Part shown: in pieces, positions 1 through 9,344 of the stretch | Layout: each line of letters starts with the position of its first letter | Position numbering within the stretch: position 1 is the first letter of the stretch | Source: Jiangella alkaliphila | GTDB lineage: Bacteria; Actinomycetota; Actinomycetes; Jiangellales; Jiangellaceae | DNA length: 64,000 nucleotides | Assembly: GCF_900105925.1 (NCBI RefSeq) | Contig: NZ_LT629791.1 | Coordinates: 1,550,001 to 1,614,000, forward strand | Direction: 5' to 3' | Translations under genes and position numbers: made by a program | The notes under the pieces: model-generated | Told to the model about the DNA's origin: nothing | Seen by the model: only the letters and a program-made list of their open reading frames with translations | Database searches by the model: none

Positions 1-1133
1 TGCCGTACATCGCCCAGGACCCCGAGAAGAACCCCGTCCACGTCGACGAGACCCTCTCGCGCGCGCAGTTCGAGCAGATGACGGCCGACCTGCTGGCCCG
101 CACCAAGTCGCCGTTCCAGAACGTCGTCCGTGACGCCGGCATCTCCGTCGACCAGATCGACCACGTGGTCCTGGTCGGCGGCTCCACCCGCATGCCCGCC
201 GTCGTCGACCTCGTGAAGGAGCTGACCGGCGGCAAGGAGCCCAACAAGGGCGTCAACCCGGACGAGGTCGTCGCCGTCGGCGCCAGCCTCCAGGCCGGTG
301 TCCTGAAGGGCGAGGTCAAGGACGTCCTGCTGCTCGACGTCACCCCGCTGTCCCTTGGCATCGAGACCAAGGGCGGCGTCATGACGAAGCTGATCGAGCG
401 CAACACGACCATCCCGACGAAGCGCTCGGAGATCTTCACCACGGCCGACGACAACCAGCCGACGGTGGGCATCCAGGTCTACCAGGGCGAGCGCGAGATC
501 GCGGCGTACAACAAGAAGCTCGGCACGTTCGACCTCACCGGCCTGCCGCCGGCGCCGCGCGGCGTCCCGCAGATCGAGGTCACGTTCGACATCGACGCCA
601 ACGGCATCGTGCACGTGTCCGCCAAGGACCTCGGCACCGGCCGCGAGCAGTCCATGACCATCACCGGCGGGTCGTCGCTGCCCAAGGACGACATCGAGCG
701 CATGGTCCGCGAGGCCGAGCAGTACGCCGAGGAGGACGCCAAGCGCCGCGAGGCCGCCGAGAACCGCAACCAGGCCGAGTCGCTGGTCTACCAGACGGAG
801 AAGTTCCTCGCCGACAACACCGAGAAGGTCGGCACCCTCTCCCAGGAGGTCCGCGACGACGTCGACACCGCCCTCGCCGAGGCCAAGAAGGCGCTCGAGG
901 GCAATGACGAGGCGGCCATCAAGTCGGCCACCGAGCGGCTGCAGACGGCGTTCCAGGCGCTCGGCGCGGCCATCTACGCCACCGCCCAGGCCCCGTCCGG
1001 CGACGCCGAGGGCGCCCAGGCCGGCGCCGCCGGCGCCGACGGCGACGACGCGTCGTCCTCGACCACGAGCGACACCGCCGAGGAGGACGTCGTCGAGGCC
1101 GAGATCGTCGACGACGAGAAGGACACCAAGTGA
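1..1133 (+). CDS. dnaK: Chaperone DnaK (3' part, truncated by window edge)
   Basis: Hsp70 ATPase chaperone of the cytosol; the left end is cut off by the window and the reading frame is open from base 3. Visible are the end of the ATPase domain ([10 protein letters not shown], then [13 protein letters not shown]), the interdomain linker [16 protein letters not shown], the whole beta-sandwich substrate domain and the helical lid. The tail is acidic and ends [13 protein letters not shown], typical of DnaK. The stop codon overlaps the grpE GTG start by four bases (GTGA), so the two genes are translationally coupled. It heads the dnaK-grpE-dnaJ-hspR operon, in which HspR normally represses its own operon; the promoter lies outside the window. 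Identification is certain. Confidence 0.98.
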   Translation, partial: PYIAQDPEKNPVHVDETLSRAQFEQMTADLLARTKSPFQNVVRDAGISVDQIDHVVLVGGSTRMPAVVDLVKELTGGKEPNKGVNPDEVVAVGASLQAGVLKGEVKDVLLLDVTPLSLGIETKGGVMTKLIERNTTIPTKRSEIFTTADDNQPTVGIQVYQGEREIAAYNKKLGTFDLTGLPPAPRGVPQIEVTFDIDANGIVHVSAKDLGTGREQSMTITGGSSLPKDDIERMVREAEQYAEEDAKRREAAENRNQAESLVYQTEKFLADNTEKVGTLSQEVRDDVDTALAEAKKALEGNDEAAIKSATERLQTAFQALGAAIYATAQAPSGDAEGAQAGAAGADGDDASSSTTSDTAEEDVVEAEIVDDEKDTK

Positions 1134-1810
1134 CCGATGCGCAGCGACCCGAGGGTCTCGAGGACCCCGAAGAGCTGAAGCCCGTCGTCCGCGACCGGCG
1201 CCGCATCGATCCCGAGACCGGCGAGGCGCGCGTGCCCGAGACCGGCGACGGCACCGACGCGGGGGCCTCGGCTCCCGCGTCGGGCGCAGCGGCGGCCGCG
1301 TCCGACGAGGAGCTGGCCGCGGCCCGCTCCGAGGCGGCTGAGCGGCTCGACGACCTGCGGCGGCTGCAGGCCGAGTACGTCAACTACCGCCGCCGGGTCG
1401 AGCGCGACCGCGAGGCCAACCGCGAGGCGGCCAAGGCCGAGGTGCTCGCCGAGCTGCTCGGCGTGCTCGACGACATCGGCCGGGCCCGCGAGCACGGCGA
1501 CCTCACCGGCGCGTTCCGATCGGTCGGCGAGGCGCTGGAGTCGGTCACGACGAAGGCCGGCCTGGTCCGCTACGGCGAGCCGGGCGACGCCTTCGACCCG
1601 ATGATCCACGAGGCGCTCATGCACGGTTACGCCGACGACGTCGAGGTGCCCACGGCCACGCAGATCCTGCAGCCGGGGTACCGCATCGGCGAGCGGGTCA
1701 TCCGGCCCGCGCGGGTCGCGGTGGCCGAGCCGACGGAGGCGCTGCCGGAGACTCCCGCCGAGTCGCCGGCGGCGGACGAACCGGCGGAGAATAAGGACGA
1801 CCAGAGCTGA
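1130..1810 (+). CDS. grpE: Nucleotide exchange factor GrpE
   Basis: GrpE releases ADP from DnaK. The 226-residue product has the expected plan: an acidic disordered N-terminus (to about residue 60), a long coiled-coil helix ([20 protein letters not shown]), the family signature around [15 protein letters not shown], and a C-terminal beta domain with RPARVAVAE. The GTG start overlaps the dnaK stop, which fixes the start by coupling. The last 35 residues are an Ala/Pro/Glu-rich extension beyond the beta domain, common in actinomycete GrpE. A 31-base gap with a strong Shine-Dalgarno separates it from dnaJ. Confidence 0.96.
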   Translation: MTDAQRPEGLEDPEELKPVVRDRRRIDPETGEARVPETGDGTDAGASAPASGAAAAASDEELAAARSEAAERLDDLRRLQAEYVNYRRRVERDREANREAAKAEVLAELLGVLDDIGRAREHGDLTGAFRSVGEALESVTTKAGLVRYGEPGDAFDPMIHEALMHGYADDVEVPTATQILQPGYRIGERVIRPARVAVAEPTEALPETPAESPAADEPAENKDDQS

Positions 1811-1841
1811 CGTTCCACAGACGGAGAGGAGGGGTGAGCCC

Positions 1842-2990
1842 GTGAGCACGAAGGACTGGATCGAGAAGGACTACTACAAGATCCTCGGCGTCGCGAAGGA
1901 CGCCGACGCGGCCACGGTCAAGAAGGCCTACCGCACCCTTGCTCGCGAGCTCCACCCCGACCGCAACAAGGACGACAAGGCGGCGGAGGAACGCTTCAAG
2001 GACGTCTCCGAGGCGTACTCCGTGCTGTCCGACCCCGCCAAGCGCAAGCAGTACGACGAGGCGCGCACGCTGTTCGGCAGCGGCATCCGCACGCCGGCGG
2101 GCGGGGGTGGCGGGTCGTTCAACTTCGACCTCGGCGACCTGTTCTCCGGCAGCGGCAGCGGCGGCATCGGCGACGTGTTCGGTGGCATCTTCGGCCAGCG
2201 CAACCGGCCGCGGACCACCGGCGCGCGCCGCGGCGCCGACGTCGAGCGCGAGGTGACGGTCACGTTCAGCGAGGCCGTCGAGGGCAAGACCATCCCGTTG
2301 AAGCTGACCAGCTCGTCGGCCTGTTCGGCGTGTGCCGGCACCGGCGCGCGGGCCGGCACCGTCCCGCGGGTCTGCCCGACCTGCTCGGGCACCGGCTTCA
2401 CCAACACCGACTCCGGCGGCTTCGGCATGGCCGAGCCGTGCAAGGACTGCCGGGGCCGCGGTCTGGTCGTCGACGACCCGTGCCCGGTGTGCAACGGCTC
2501 CGGCCGCGGCACCACGAGCAAGGTCATGCACGTGCGCATCCCGGCCGGCGTGGTCGACGGCCAGCGCATCCGGCTGCGCGGCAAGGGCGTGCCGGGCGAG
2601 CGCGGCGGACCGGCCGGCGACCTCTACGTGATCATCCACGTGGGTGCGCACCCGGTGTTCGGCCGCCGCGGCGAGCACCTCACCGTCACGGTCCCGGTGA
2701 CGTTCCCCGAGGCGGCGCTGGGTGCCGACATCAAGGTGCCCACGCTGGGCGGCAGTGCCGTCACGCTGAAGCTGCCGCCGGGCACGCCCAACGGCCGCAC
2801 CTTCCGGGTCCGCGGCCGGGGCGCACCGCGCAAGGACGGCACCCGGGGCGACCTGCTGGTCACCGTCGAGGTGACGGTGCCGCCGGCGCTCAAGGGCGAC
2901 GCCAAGCAGGCGCTCGAGGAGTTCCAGACGGCGACCTCGGGAGAGGACGTCCGGGCCGAGCTGATGAGTCTGGCGGCGAAGGAGGGATGA
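1842..2990 (+). CDS. dnaJ: Chaperone DnaJ (type A, with J domain and zinc fingers)
   Basis: Hsp40 co-chaperone that stimulates DnaK ATPase. The 382 residues show a J domain with the HPD triad (RELHPDRNKDDK), a Gly/Phe linker rich in GGGGS and GSGSGG, and four zinc-finger repeats CSACAGTG, CPTCSGTG, CKDCRGRG and CPVCNGSG. The two C-terminal beta domains follow (VPVTFPEAALGADIKVPTL). The GTG start at 1842 follows a purine-rich GGAGAGGAGGGG ribosome site. This is the copy genetically linked to dnaK and grpE; its stop overlaps the hspR start (ATGA), so all four genes are coupled. Confidence 0.97.
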   Translation: MSTKDWIEKDYYKILGVAKDADAATVKKAYRTLARELHPDRNKDDKAAEERFKDVSEAYSVLSDPAKRKQYDEARTLFGSGIRTPAGGGGGSFNFDLGDLFSGSGSGGIGDVFGGIFGQRNRPRTTGARRGADVEREVTVTFSEAVEGKTIPLKLTSSSACSACAGTGARAGTVPRVCPTCSGTGFTNTDSGGFGMAEPCKDCRGRGLVVDDPCPVCNGSGRGTTSKVMHVRIPAGVVDGQRIRLRGKGVPGERGGPAGDLYVIIHVGAHPVFGRRGEHLTVTVPVTFPEAALGADIKVPTLGGSAVTLKLPPGTPNGRTFRVRGRGAPRKDGTRGDLLVTVEVTVPPALKGDAKQALEEFQTATSGEDVRAELMSLAAKEG

Positions 2991-3403
2991 CCATGGAGGC
3001 CGGAGGACGGTTCATCGTGGCGATGTCCGGCGCCGCCCGGCTGGTCAGCGACGACGAGCCGCTGTACGTCATCTCCGTGGCGGCCGAGATGGCCGGCATG
3101 CACCCGCAGACCCTGCGCCAGTACGACCGCCTCGGGTTGGTGTCGCCTCGGCGCACCCCCGGCGGCGGCCGGCGCTACTCGCTGCGCGAGGTCGAGATGC
3201 TGCGCGAGGTCCAGCGGCTGTCCCAGGAGGACGGCGTCAACCTCGTCGGCATCAAGCGCATCCTCGAGCTCGAGGCCGAGGTGCACGCGCTGCGTGACGA
3301 GCTGGCTATGCTGGCCGGCGCTGTCCCGGAATCGTCCGGCTACCTGCCGGTGCCGGCCTTCCGCTCGGCGCTGGCGGTGTGGCGCTCGGACCCGACCCGC
3401 TGA
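2987..3403 (+). CDS. hspR: Heat-shock repressor HspR (MerR family)
   Basis: HspR is the MerR-type repressor of dnaK and clpB regulons in actinomycetes, binding HAIR inverted repeats with DnaK as co-repressor. The 138-residue product has the MerR winged helix (PLYVISVAAEMAGMHPQTLR, then QYDRLGLVSPRRT and GGGRRYS) followed by a short helical segment (LREVQRLSQE, IKRILELEAEV). The ATG at 2987 overlaps the dnaJ stop; a second ATG lies two codons downstream. The matching HAIR operator is present in this same window at 24492-24520 before clpB. A transposase remnant on the other strand begins immediately beyond the stop, so nothing transcribed with it follows. Confidence 0.95.
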   Translation: MTMEAGGRFIVAMSGAARLVSDDEPLYVISVAAEMAGMHPQTLRQYDRLGLVSPRRTPGGGRRYSLREVEMLREVQRLSQEDGVNLVGIKRILELEAEVHALRDELAMLAGAVPESSGYLPVPAFRSALAVWRSDPTR

Positions 3404-4199
3404 CCCCTGCCCGGCCGGGCAGGAAGAACAGCCGCAGCTGGCCCTCGGCCGACGCTACGAACCGCTCGGTCTCGGTGGCGCGCTGCGCGGCCCCGCCGTG
3501 CACGACGACGTACGCCGGGCGCCGCGAGTCGTGCTGCAGCCGCCGGCAGAAGTCGATGAAGGCCGCCGGGGTCATCGCACCCTCGTAGAGCGCGAACCAG
3601 AAGCCGCCCTTCGTCGTGGCTGCCCAGATCATGTGCACGTCCGGCCCGTCACCGCCGCCATGCGGACAGAGGGCGATGTCGTCGCAGAAGTAGAGGGTCC
3701 CGCCGACGACCTGGGCGGCGACCCGGACGTCCGGGAGCTCTTCGCGCTTCCACCGCGCCAGGGCCTCGGGATCGTGATCGCCGGCCCGCGACAACGGCGG
3801 CCGGGGTGTCAGGCCCAGCTTCGAGAACATCCGGCCGACCGACGCGATGCTCAGGGCCACGTCGAACTCGCGCCGGATCAGCGCGCGGACGACCTGCTTG
3901 GTCCACAGCGCCACCTCGAACTGCTGCCGTCGTGGATCGCCGTCGACGATCAGCGAGTACAGCCGGCGCAGCTGCTGCTCCGACAGCTTGGGTGGGCGGC
4001 CGGGCAACGGCTTCGCCCGCAGCGCCTCGGTGCCGCCCTTGCGGTAGCGGGCGAGCCAGCCGTAGACAGTCTTGCGGTGCAGCCCCAGAGTCTTCGCGAC
4101 GTCCTCTGGATGTGCTCCCTCCCGCACGTGTTGCACCGCTGTTATTCGTAACGATTCCAGCATCTTGTGGTCGAGTTTCCGCCCATCGTCGTCCCGCAC
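3306..4199 (-). pseudogene. IS630-family transposase remnant, 3' end lost
   Basis: The open frame codes for 297 residues. Residues 1-120 are a helix-turn-helix region typical of IS630 (HPEDVAKTLGLHRKTVYGWL, then GRPPKLSEQQLRRL), followed by a DDE-type fold (GTLYFCDDIALCPHG, then MIWAATTKGG). After LRLFFLPGR, where the family has the LPPYSPELNP block with the last catalytic acid, homology stops. The frame then runs antisense through the end of hspR, so residues beyond about 262 are not genuine. The second catalytic Asp is also replaced (VVVHGG where VLDN is expected). I saw no intact terminal inverted repeats. Probably a dead element that has lost its distal end next to hspR. Confidence 0.8.
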
Positions 4200-4739
4200 G
4201 CGAATAATAGTGCCATATGTCCCGAGTCGACATACTTATGGACGCGTTCGCTACCAGGGCATCGCCACAGAGTAAAGCGCCAATACGCGAACTTAACCCC
4301 GCATTAATGTGACCCGTCAACAAGCTGGATGTCGAGTCGACGTCATATACATGTAACCCAAGTCACCCCGTCAGGGTTGTTGACGCCACACCCGGGGGCA
4401 GGGTTAACTCAAATCCGACAAACAACCGATTTTGCGAAGTTGTCAGTCGATGAGTGACGACAGTCGCAACTGTGGGGGGTCGTTGTGTTTGCCCAGCTCA
4501 ACCTGTAGCCGCGCGTTGCCGGCCGTGCGCTGACGCACGGGACCGGCGAGGATCCTCGAGCGATTCCGGCGGCAAGTCGGCCTGGAGCGTGGGCACCGTT
4601 CCAGTCCGGACGCCTTTTTTTCACCCCGCGACGCCGAATGCGGACTCCCCGGCGTGCATTCGATGAGTGACGTCGTGTTGCCACAAAAACCTATTTGTGT
4701 CGGCCACGGCGTGCCCCGCTGAGAAGGAAGTGCTGCGCG
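4200..4739. other. 540-base AT-richer leader between IS remnant and acyl operon
   Basis: No convincing gene. The stretch is visibly lower in GC than its surroundings, especially 4200-4470, and contains several possible regulatory sequences. These are an inverted repeat at 4216-4234, a second GAGTCGAC core near 4334-4341, and a 12-base direct repeat CGATGAGTGACG at 4448-4459 and 4661-4672. There is a run of seven T at 4615-4621. The promoter of the acyl operon must lie here, as the first gene (4740) has a GAGAAGGAAG ribosome site at 4721-4730. Part of the left half may be the flank of the decayed insertion sequence. Confidence 0.5.
4216..4234. promoter_or_regulatory. Inverted repeat TATGTC-N7-GACATA, possible operator
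   Basis: Perfect 6-base arms around a 7-base centre (CCGAGTC). It lies 17 bases upstream of the transposase start and about 500 bases before the acyl operon. Which gene it serves, if any, cannot be told from sequence. Confidence 0.3.
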
Positions 4740-6454
4740 ATGACCGAGACGGTGAAGGAAACTGCGTCGGACGGCAGGGTGTGGAGCCGCTGTCCGAGTT
4801 GCTCGACCTACCTGTACGCGAAGCGGTTGGACCGCAACAGCAAAGTCTGTCCAGAATGTGGGCATCACCTGCGGCTGACCCTCGACGAACGGCTCGCCCA
4901 GTTGCTCGACCCCGGCTCCCTGGCGCCGTTCGCGCCGGTGTTCGTCGATGCCGACCCGCTCGGGTTCGTCGACTCGCGGCCCTATCCGCAGCGGCTCGAG
5001 GCGGCCCGGCGCAAGACCGGCCGGCCCGAGGCCGTCGTCGCCGGGACGGCCCGCATCGGTGGTGAGCAGCTGGTGGTCGCCGCGCTCGACTTCGCCTTCA
5101 TGGGCGGCAGCATCGGCACCGCCGTGGGCGACGTGCTCGTCGTAGCGGCCGAGGAGGCCCTGCGGCGGCGGCTCCCGCTGCTGATCATCTCCGCCTCGGG
5201 CGGCGCCCGGATGCAGGAGGGCTGCCTGTCGCTGATGCAGCTGGCCCGCACCGCTCAGGAGATTGCCAAGCTGCGCGAGGCGGGCGTCCTCGTGATCAAC
5301 CTCAACACCGACGCGACGTTCGGCGGCGCGACGGCCTCGTTCTCGTCGCTCGGCGACATCATCATGGCCGAGCCGGGCAGCCTCATCGGCTTCGCTGGGC
5401 CGCAGGTGATCAGGCAGACCGTGCGCGAGGAGCTGCCGGCCGGTTTCCAGACCGCGGAGTTCCTGTTCGAGCACGGCATGGTCGACATCGTGGTGCCGCG
5501 GCAGAACCTCCGCGAGACCACGGCCCGGCTGTTGCGCGCGCATCGCCCGGCGTCCTCGCTGCACAGCGTCGGCGGTGGCCACGCGGGCGCCGCACCGGAG
5601 CGGACGGCGCACCCGGAGCCCGAGCGTGGCGCGGTGGACCCGTGGGAGGTGGTCACGCTGGCCCGCAACGTCGGCCGTCCGACCACCCTCGACTACATCG
5701 CCCAGATCTGCGACGACTTCGTCGAGCTGCACGGCGACCGCACGCACGCCGACGATGCCGCGATCGTGGGCGGGATCGCCCAGTTCCAGGGCCGCGCCGT
5801 GGTGGTCGTCGGGCACCAGAAGGGCCACGACACCGCCGAGATGGTGCGCCGTAACTTCGGCATGCCGCACCCGGAGGGCTACCGGAAGGCGATGCGGCTG
5901 ATGCAGCACGCCGACCGGTTCGGGCTGCCGCTGCTCACCCTGGTCGACACCGCGGGCGCCTATCCCGGCCTGCAGGCGGAGGCCCGCGGGCAGGGCGGCG
6001 CGATCGCCGAGTGCATCGCCGCGATGTCGCGGCTGCGGGTGCCGGTGGTCAGCGTGGTGACGGGCGAGGGCGGCAGCGGCGGTGCGCTGGCTCTCGCGGT
6101 GGGCAACGTGGTGCTGATGCTCGAGAACAGCTACTACTCGGTGATCTCGCCCGAGGGTTGCTCGACGATCCTGTGGGGCACCGCGGCCAAGGCGTCGACG
6201 GCGGCGGCCGCGCTCCGGCTCACCGCACCGGACCTGCTGGACCTGGGCATCGTCGACGGCGTCGTCGACGAACCGGCCGGTGGCGCACACACCGACCCGT
6301 CGGCGACGGCCGACAACCTCGCCCGTGCCCTCGGCGCGGCGCTCGCCCAGCTGTCGCGGCTGAGCCCGGACGAGCTGGTCGCGGATCGCTACAGCCGGTT
6401 CCGCGCGTTCGGTCAGCTCGACGACGCGATCGGCGCCGGCCGGAGGGGCGCGGC

Positions 6455-6458
<4 letters not shown>
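4740..6458 (+). CDS. accDA: Acetyl-CoA carboxylase carboxyltransferase, fused beta-alpha subunits (AccDA)
   Basis: Transfers CO2 from carboxybiotin to acetyl-CoA to make malonyl-CoA. The 572-residue protein is a head-to-tail fusion. Residues 1 to about 285 are an AccD-type beta subunit with a four-Cys zinc finger (C18, C21, C37, C40) and the crotonase-fold stretch SASGGARMQEG. From about residue 300 it is AccA-type alpha (DPWEVVTLARN, ELHGDRTHADD, VDTAGAYPG, GEGGSGGALAL). Most actinomycete primary metabolism uses a different PCC/ACC-type carboxyltransferase, so this bacterial-type fusion looks like a dedicated supply enzyme, as in several polyketide clusters. It is first in the operon and overlaps accB by ATGA. 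The start is set by the GAAGGAAG ribosome site. Confidence 0.93.
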
Positions 6459-6946
<488 letters not shown>

Positions 6947-6967
6947 GCGACGGGACGGTGAGATGAC

Positions 6968-8326
6968 GTGTTCGAGAAGCTGCTGATCGCCAACCGTGGT
7001 GAGATCGCTCTGCGCGTGATCCGGGCCTGTCGTGAGCTCGGCGTCCGGACCGTCGCCGTGCACTCCGCGGCCGACAGCGACAGCCTGCCGGTCCGGCTGG
7101 CGGACGAGGCCGTGCTCGTCGGCCCGCCGCAGGCCGGCGCCAGCTACCTCAACATCCCGAACATCATCGGGGCGGCTCTGAAGACCGGAGCCGACGCGAT
7201 CCACCCCGGCTACGGATTCCTCTCCGAGGATCCGTACTTCGCGGAGATCTGCGCCGACCACGGCATCACGTTCGTCGGACCGCCGCCGGAGGTCATGGAG
7301 TCGATGGGCGACAAGGCCGTGGCCCGCCGGCTGATGACCGAGGCCGGCCTGCCGCTGCTGCCGGGCACCCTCGACCCGGTACACACCTTCGACCAGGCCC
7401 GCGAGATCGCCGACGAGATCGGATACCCGCTGGTCATCAAGGCCGCCGCCGGCGGAGGTGGCCGCGGCATCACCGTCGTGGACCGGGCCGACGACCTCCG
7501 GCGGGCCTACCAGACCACCCGGGCGACCGCCCTCGCCGTCTTCCGCAACCGCGATGTGTACATCGAGCGGTACCTGCGCCGGGCCCGGCACGTCGAGATC
7601 CAGGTGCTGTGCGACGAGCACGGCGGGGCGGTGCACCTGGGGGAGCGGGACTGCTCGGTGCAGCGCCGGCACCAGAAGCTCGTGGAGGAGGCGCCGTCGC
7701 CGGCCGTGAGCCCGCAGCTGCGGGCCGAGCTCGGTGCGGCGGCACTGGCCGGCGCCCGCTCGATCGGCTATCGCGGCGCGGGCACGATGGAGTTCCTGCT
7801 CGACGACGACGGCCGGTTCTGGTTCATGGAGATGAACGCCCGGATCCAGGTCGAGCACCCGGTGACGGAGATGCTCAGCGGCATCGACCTGATCGCCGAG
7901 CAGATCGCGGTCGCCTCGGGCCGTCCGTTGTCGGTCAAGCAGGAGGACGTCCGGCTCGACGGGCACGCGATCGAGTGCCGGATCAACGCCGAGAACCCGG
8001 CTCAGGACTTCGCGCCGACGCCGGGCCGGCTCGAGGTCTTCCAGCCCGCCGCCGGTCCGTGGACCCGTGTGGACACCCACTGCCGGCCCGGCGACCTCGT
8101 CCCGCCGTACTACGACTCGCTGCTGGCCAAGCTCGTCGTGTGGGGCCCCACGCGCGACGCGGCGATCGACCGGCTCGATCGGGCCCTCGCCGAGTTCGAG
8201 GTCGCCGGCCCGGGCGTCCACACCACGATCGGCTTCCACCGCTGGGTGGTGAGCCACCCGGTGTTCCGCGCCGGCGAGGTCCACACCGACTTCCTGTCCC
8301 GCCACGATCCGGAGGAGATCTCATGA
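6968..8326 (+). CDS. accC: Biotin carboxylase AccC
   Basis: ATP-dependent carboxylation of biotin on the carrier protein. The 452 residues match stand-alone AccC: the N-terminal domain starts FEKLLIANRGEIALRVIRAC, an ATP-grasp domain has the glycine-rich loop KAAAGGGGRGI, then MNARIQVEHPVTE with catalytic and metal residues, and the C-terminal domain begins GHAIECRINAENP. It has no fused BCCP domain, unlike the AccA3-type proteins usual in actinomycetes. The start is GTG at 6968; the stop overlaps fabD by ATGA. Confidence 0.96.
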   Translation: MFEKLLIANRGEIALRVIRACRELGVRTVAVHSAADSDSLPVRLADEAVLVGPPQAGASYLNIPNIIGAALKTGADAIHPGYGFLSEDPYFAEICADHGITFVGPPPEVMESMGDKAVARRLMTEAGLPLLPGTLDPVHTFDQAREIADEIGYPLVIKAAAGGGGRGITVVDRADDLRRAYQTTRATALAVFRNRDVYIERYLRRARHVEIQVLCDEHGGAVHLGERDCSVQRRHQKLVEEAPSPAVSPQLRAELGAAALAGARSIGYRGAGTMEFLLDDDGRFWFMEMNARIQVEHPVTEMLSGIDLIAEQIAVASGRPLSVKQEDVRLDGHAIECRINAENPAQDFAPTPGRLEVFQPAAGPWTRVDTHCRPGDLVPPYYDSLLAKLVVWGPTRDAAIDRLDRALAEFEVAGPGVHTTIGFHRWVVSHPVFRAGEVHTDFLSRHDPEEIS

Positions 8327-9321
8327 CCAGTGCGCGACCGGCCGACGGCCCGGGCGGAGACCGTCGCACCGCGTTCGTGTTTCCCGGACAGGGCTCGCAG
8401 CGCGTCGGGATGGGACGGGACCTGCTCGAGCGGTACCCGGCGATCGTCGAACCGATCTTCCGCACCGCGGACGAGGCGCTCGGCTTCGAGCTGTCAGACC
8501 TGTGCTGGAACGGGCCCGAGGAGCGGCTGCGCAGCACCGAGATCACCCAGCCGGCCATTTTCGTCACGAGCCTGGCGGCGTTCCAGGTGCTGACGGCCGA
8601 GGTGCCGCGGCCCGACGTCGTGGCCGGTCACAGCCTCGGCGAGTACACCGCGCTGGTCGCGGCCGGAGTCCTGGACTGGCTCGACGCACTGGCGCTGGTC
8701 CGCCGGCGCGGCCTGCTGATGGCCGGCGTGCAGGCGACGACACCTGGCGCGATGGCGGCCGTGATCGGGCCGGCGGCGGAGCAGGTCGAGGACCTGTGCG
8801 CGGCCGCCCGCGACGCCAGTGGCGAGGTCGTCGAGGTGGCCAACTTCAACGACGACACCCAGACGGTGGTGTCGGGCACGGTCGCCGGCGTCGAGGCGTT
8901 CGGCGAGCGCCTGCGCGCCGAGCGGATCCCCGGCGCGAAGGTCGTCAGGCTCGACGTCGGAGCGCCGTTCCACTGCTCGCTGATGTCGGCGGTGGAGGAC
9001 GAGTTCGCCGCCGACCTGGCCGAGGTCGAGTTCGCCGACCCGGCGGTCACGGTGGTGGCGAACACCACCGCGCTCCCGGTGACGACCGGCGAGGAGGCGC
9101 GGGCCGCGTTGCGGGCGCAGCTGGCCGGCTCGGTGCGCTGGCGGCAGAGCCTGACGACGATCGTCGGTCTCGGCGTCGAGACCTTCGTCGAGGTCGGCCC
9201 CGGCCGCGTCCTGTCCGGCCTGGGCCGCAGGAGCTACCCGGACCTGCCCAGCTACTCGACGGCGGACGCCCGCCGCACCGACCAGGCGATCGCGGCCCTG
9301 CTGCCGGTGACCACCGGATGA
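8323..9321 (+). CDS. fabD: Malonyl-CoA:ACP transacylase (FabD-like)
   Basis: Loads malonyl groups from CoA onto the ACP encoded downstream. The 332-residue protein has the N-terminal motif FVFPGQGSQRVGMG, the nucleophile elbow GHSLGEY with Ser104, and the catalytic histidine in GAPFHCSLM (His217). Length and motifs are normal for the family. The ATG overlaps the accC stop. Its place between the carboxylase genes and the condensing enzymes makes the operon independent of the host FabD. Confidence 0.95.
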   Translation: MTSARPADGPGGDRRTAFVFPGQGSQRVGMGRDLLERYPAIVEPIFRTADEALGFELSDLCWNGPEERLRSTEITQPAIFVTSLAAFQVLTAEVPRPDVVAGHSLGEYTALVAAGVLDWLDALALVRRRGLLMAGVQATTPGAMAAVIGPAAEQVEDLCAAARDASGEVVEVANFNDDTQTVVSGTVAGVEAFGERLRAERIPGAKVVRLDVGAPFHCSLMSAVEDEFAADLAEVEFADPAVTVVANTTALPVTTGEEARAALRAQLAGSVRWRQSLTTIVGLGVETFVEVGPGRVLSGLGRRSYPDLPSYSTADARRTDQAIAALLPVTTG

Positions 9322-9344
9322 CACCGTCCACGAAAGGGAGACCC

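Noticed and set aside
3306-3403. C-terminal 33 residues of the transposase frame
   Set aside because: They are read antisense through hspR and have no transposase similarity; the frame just stays open.
4409-6290. Minus-strand frames across the acyl operon leader and accDA
   Set aside because: They overlap the certain accDA gene; the part in the leader has no ribosome site or recognisable protein features.
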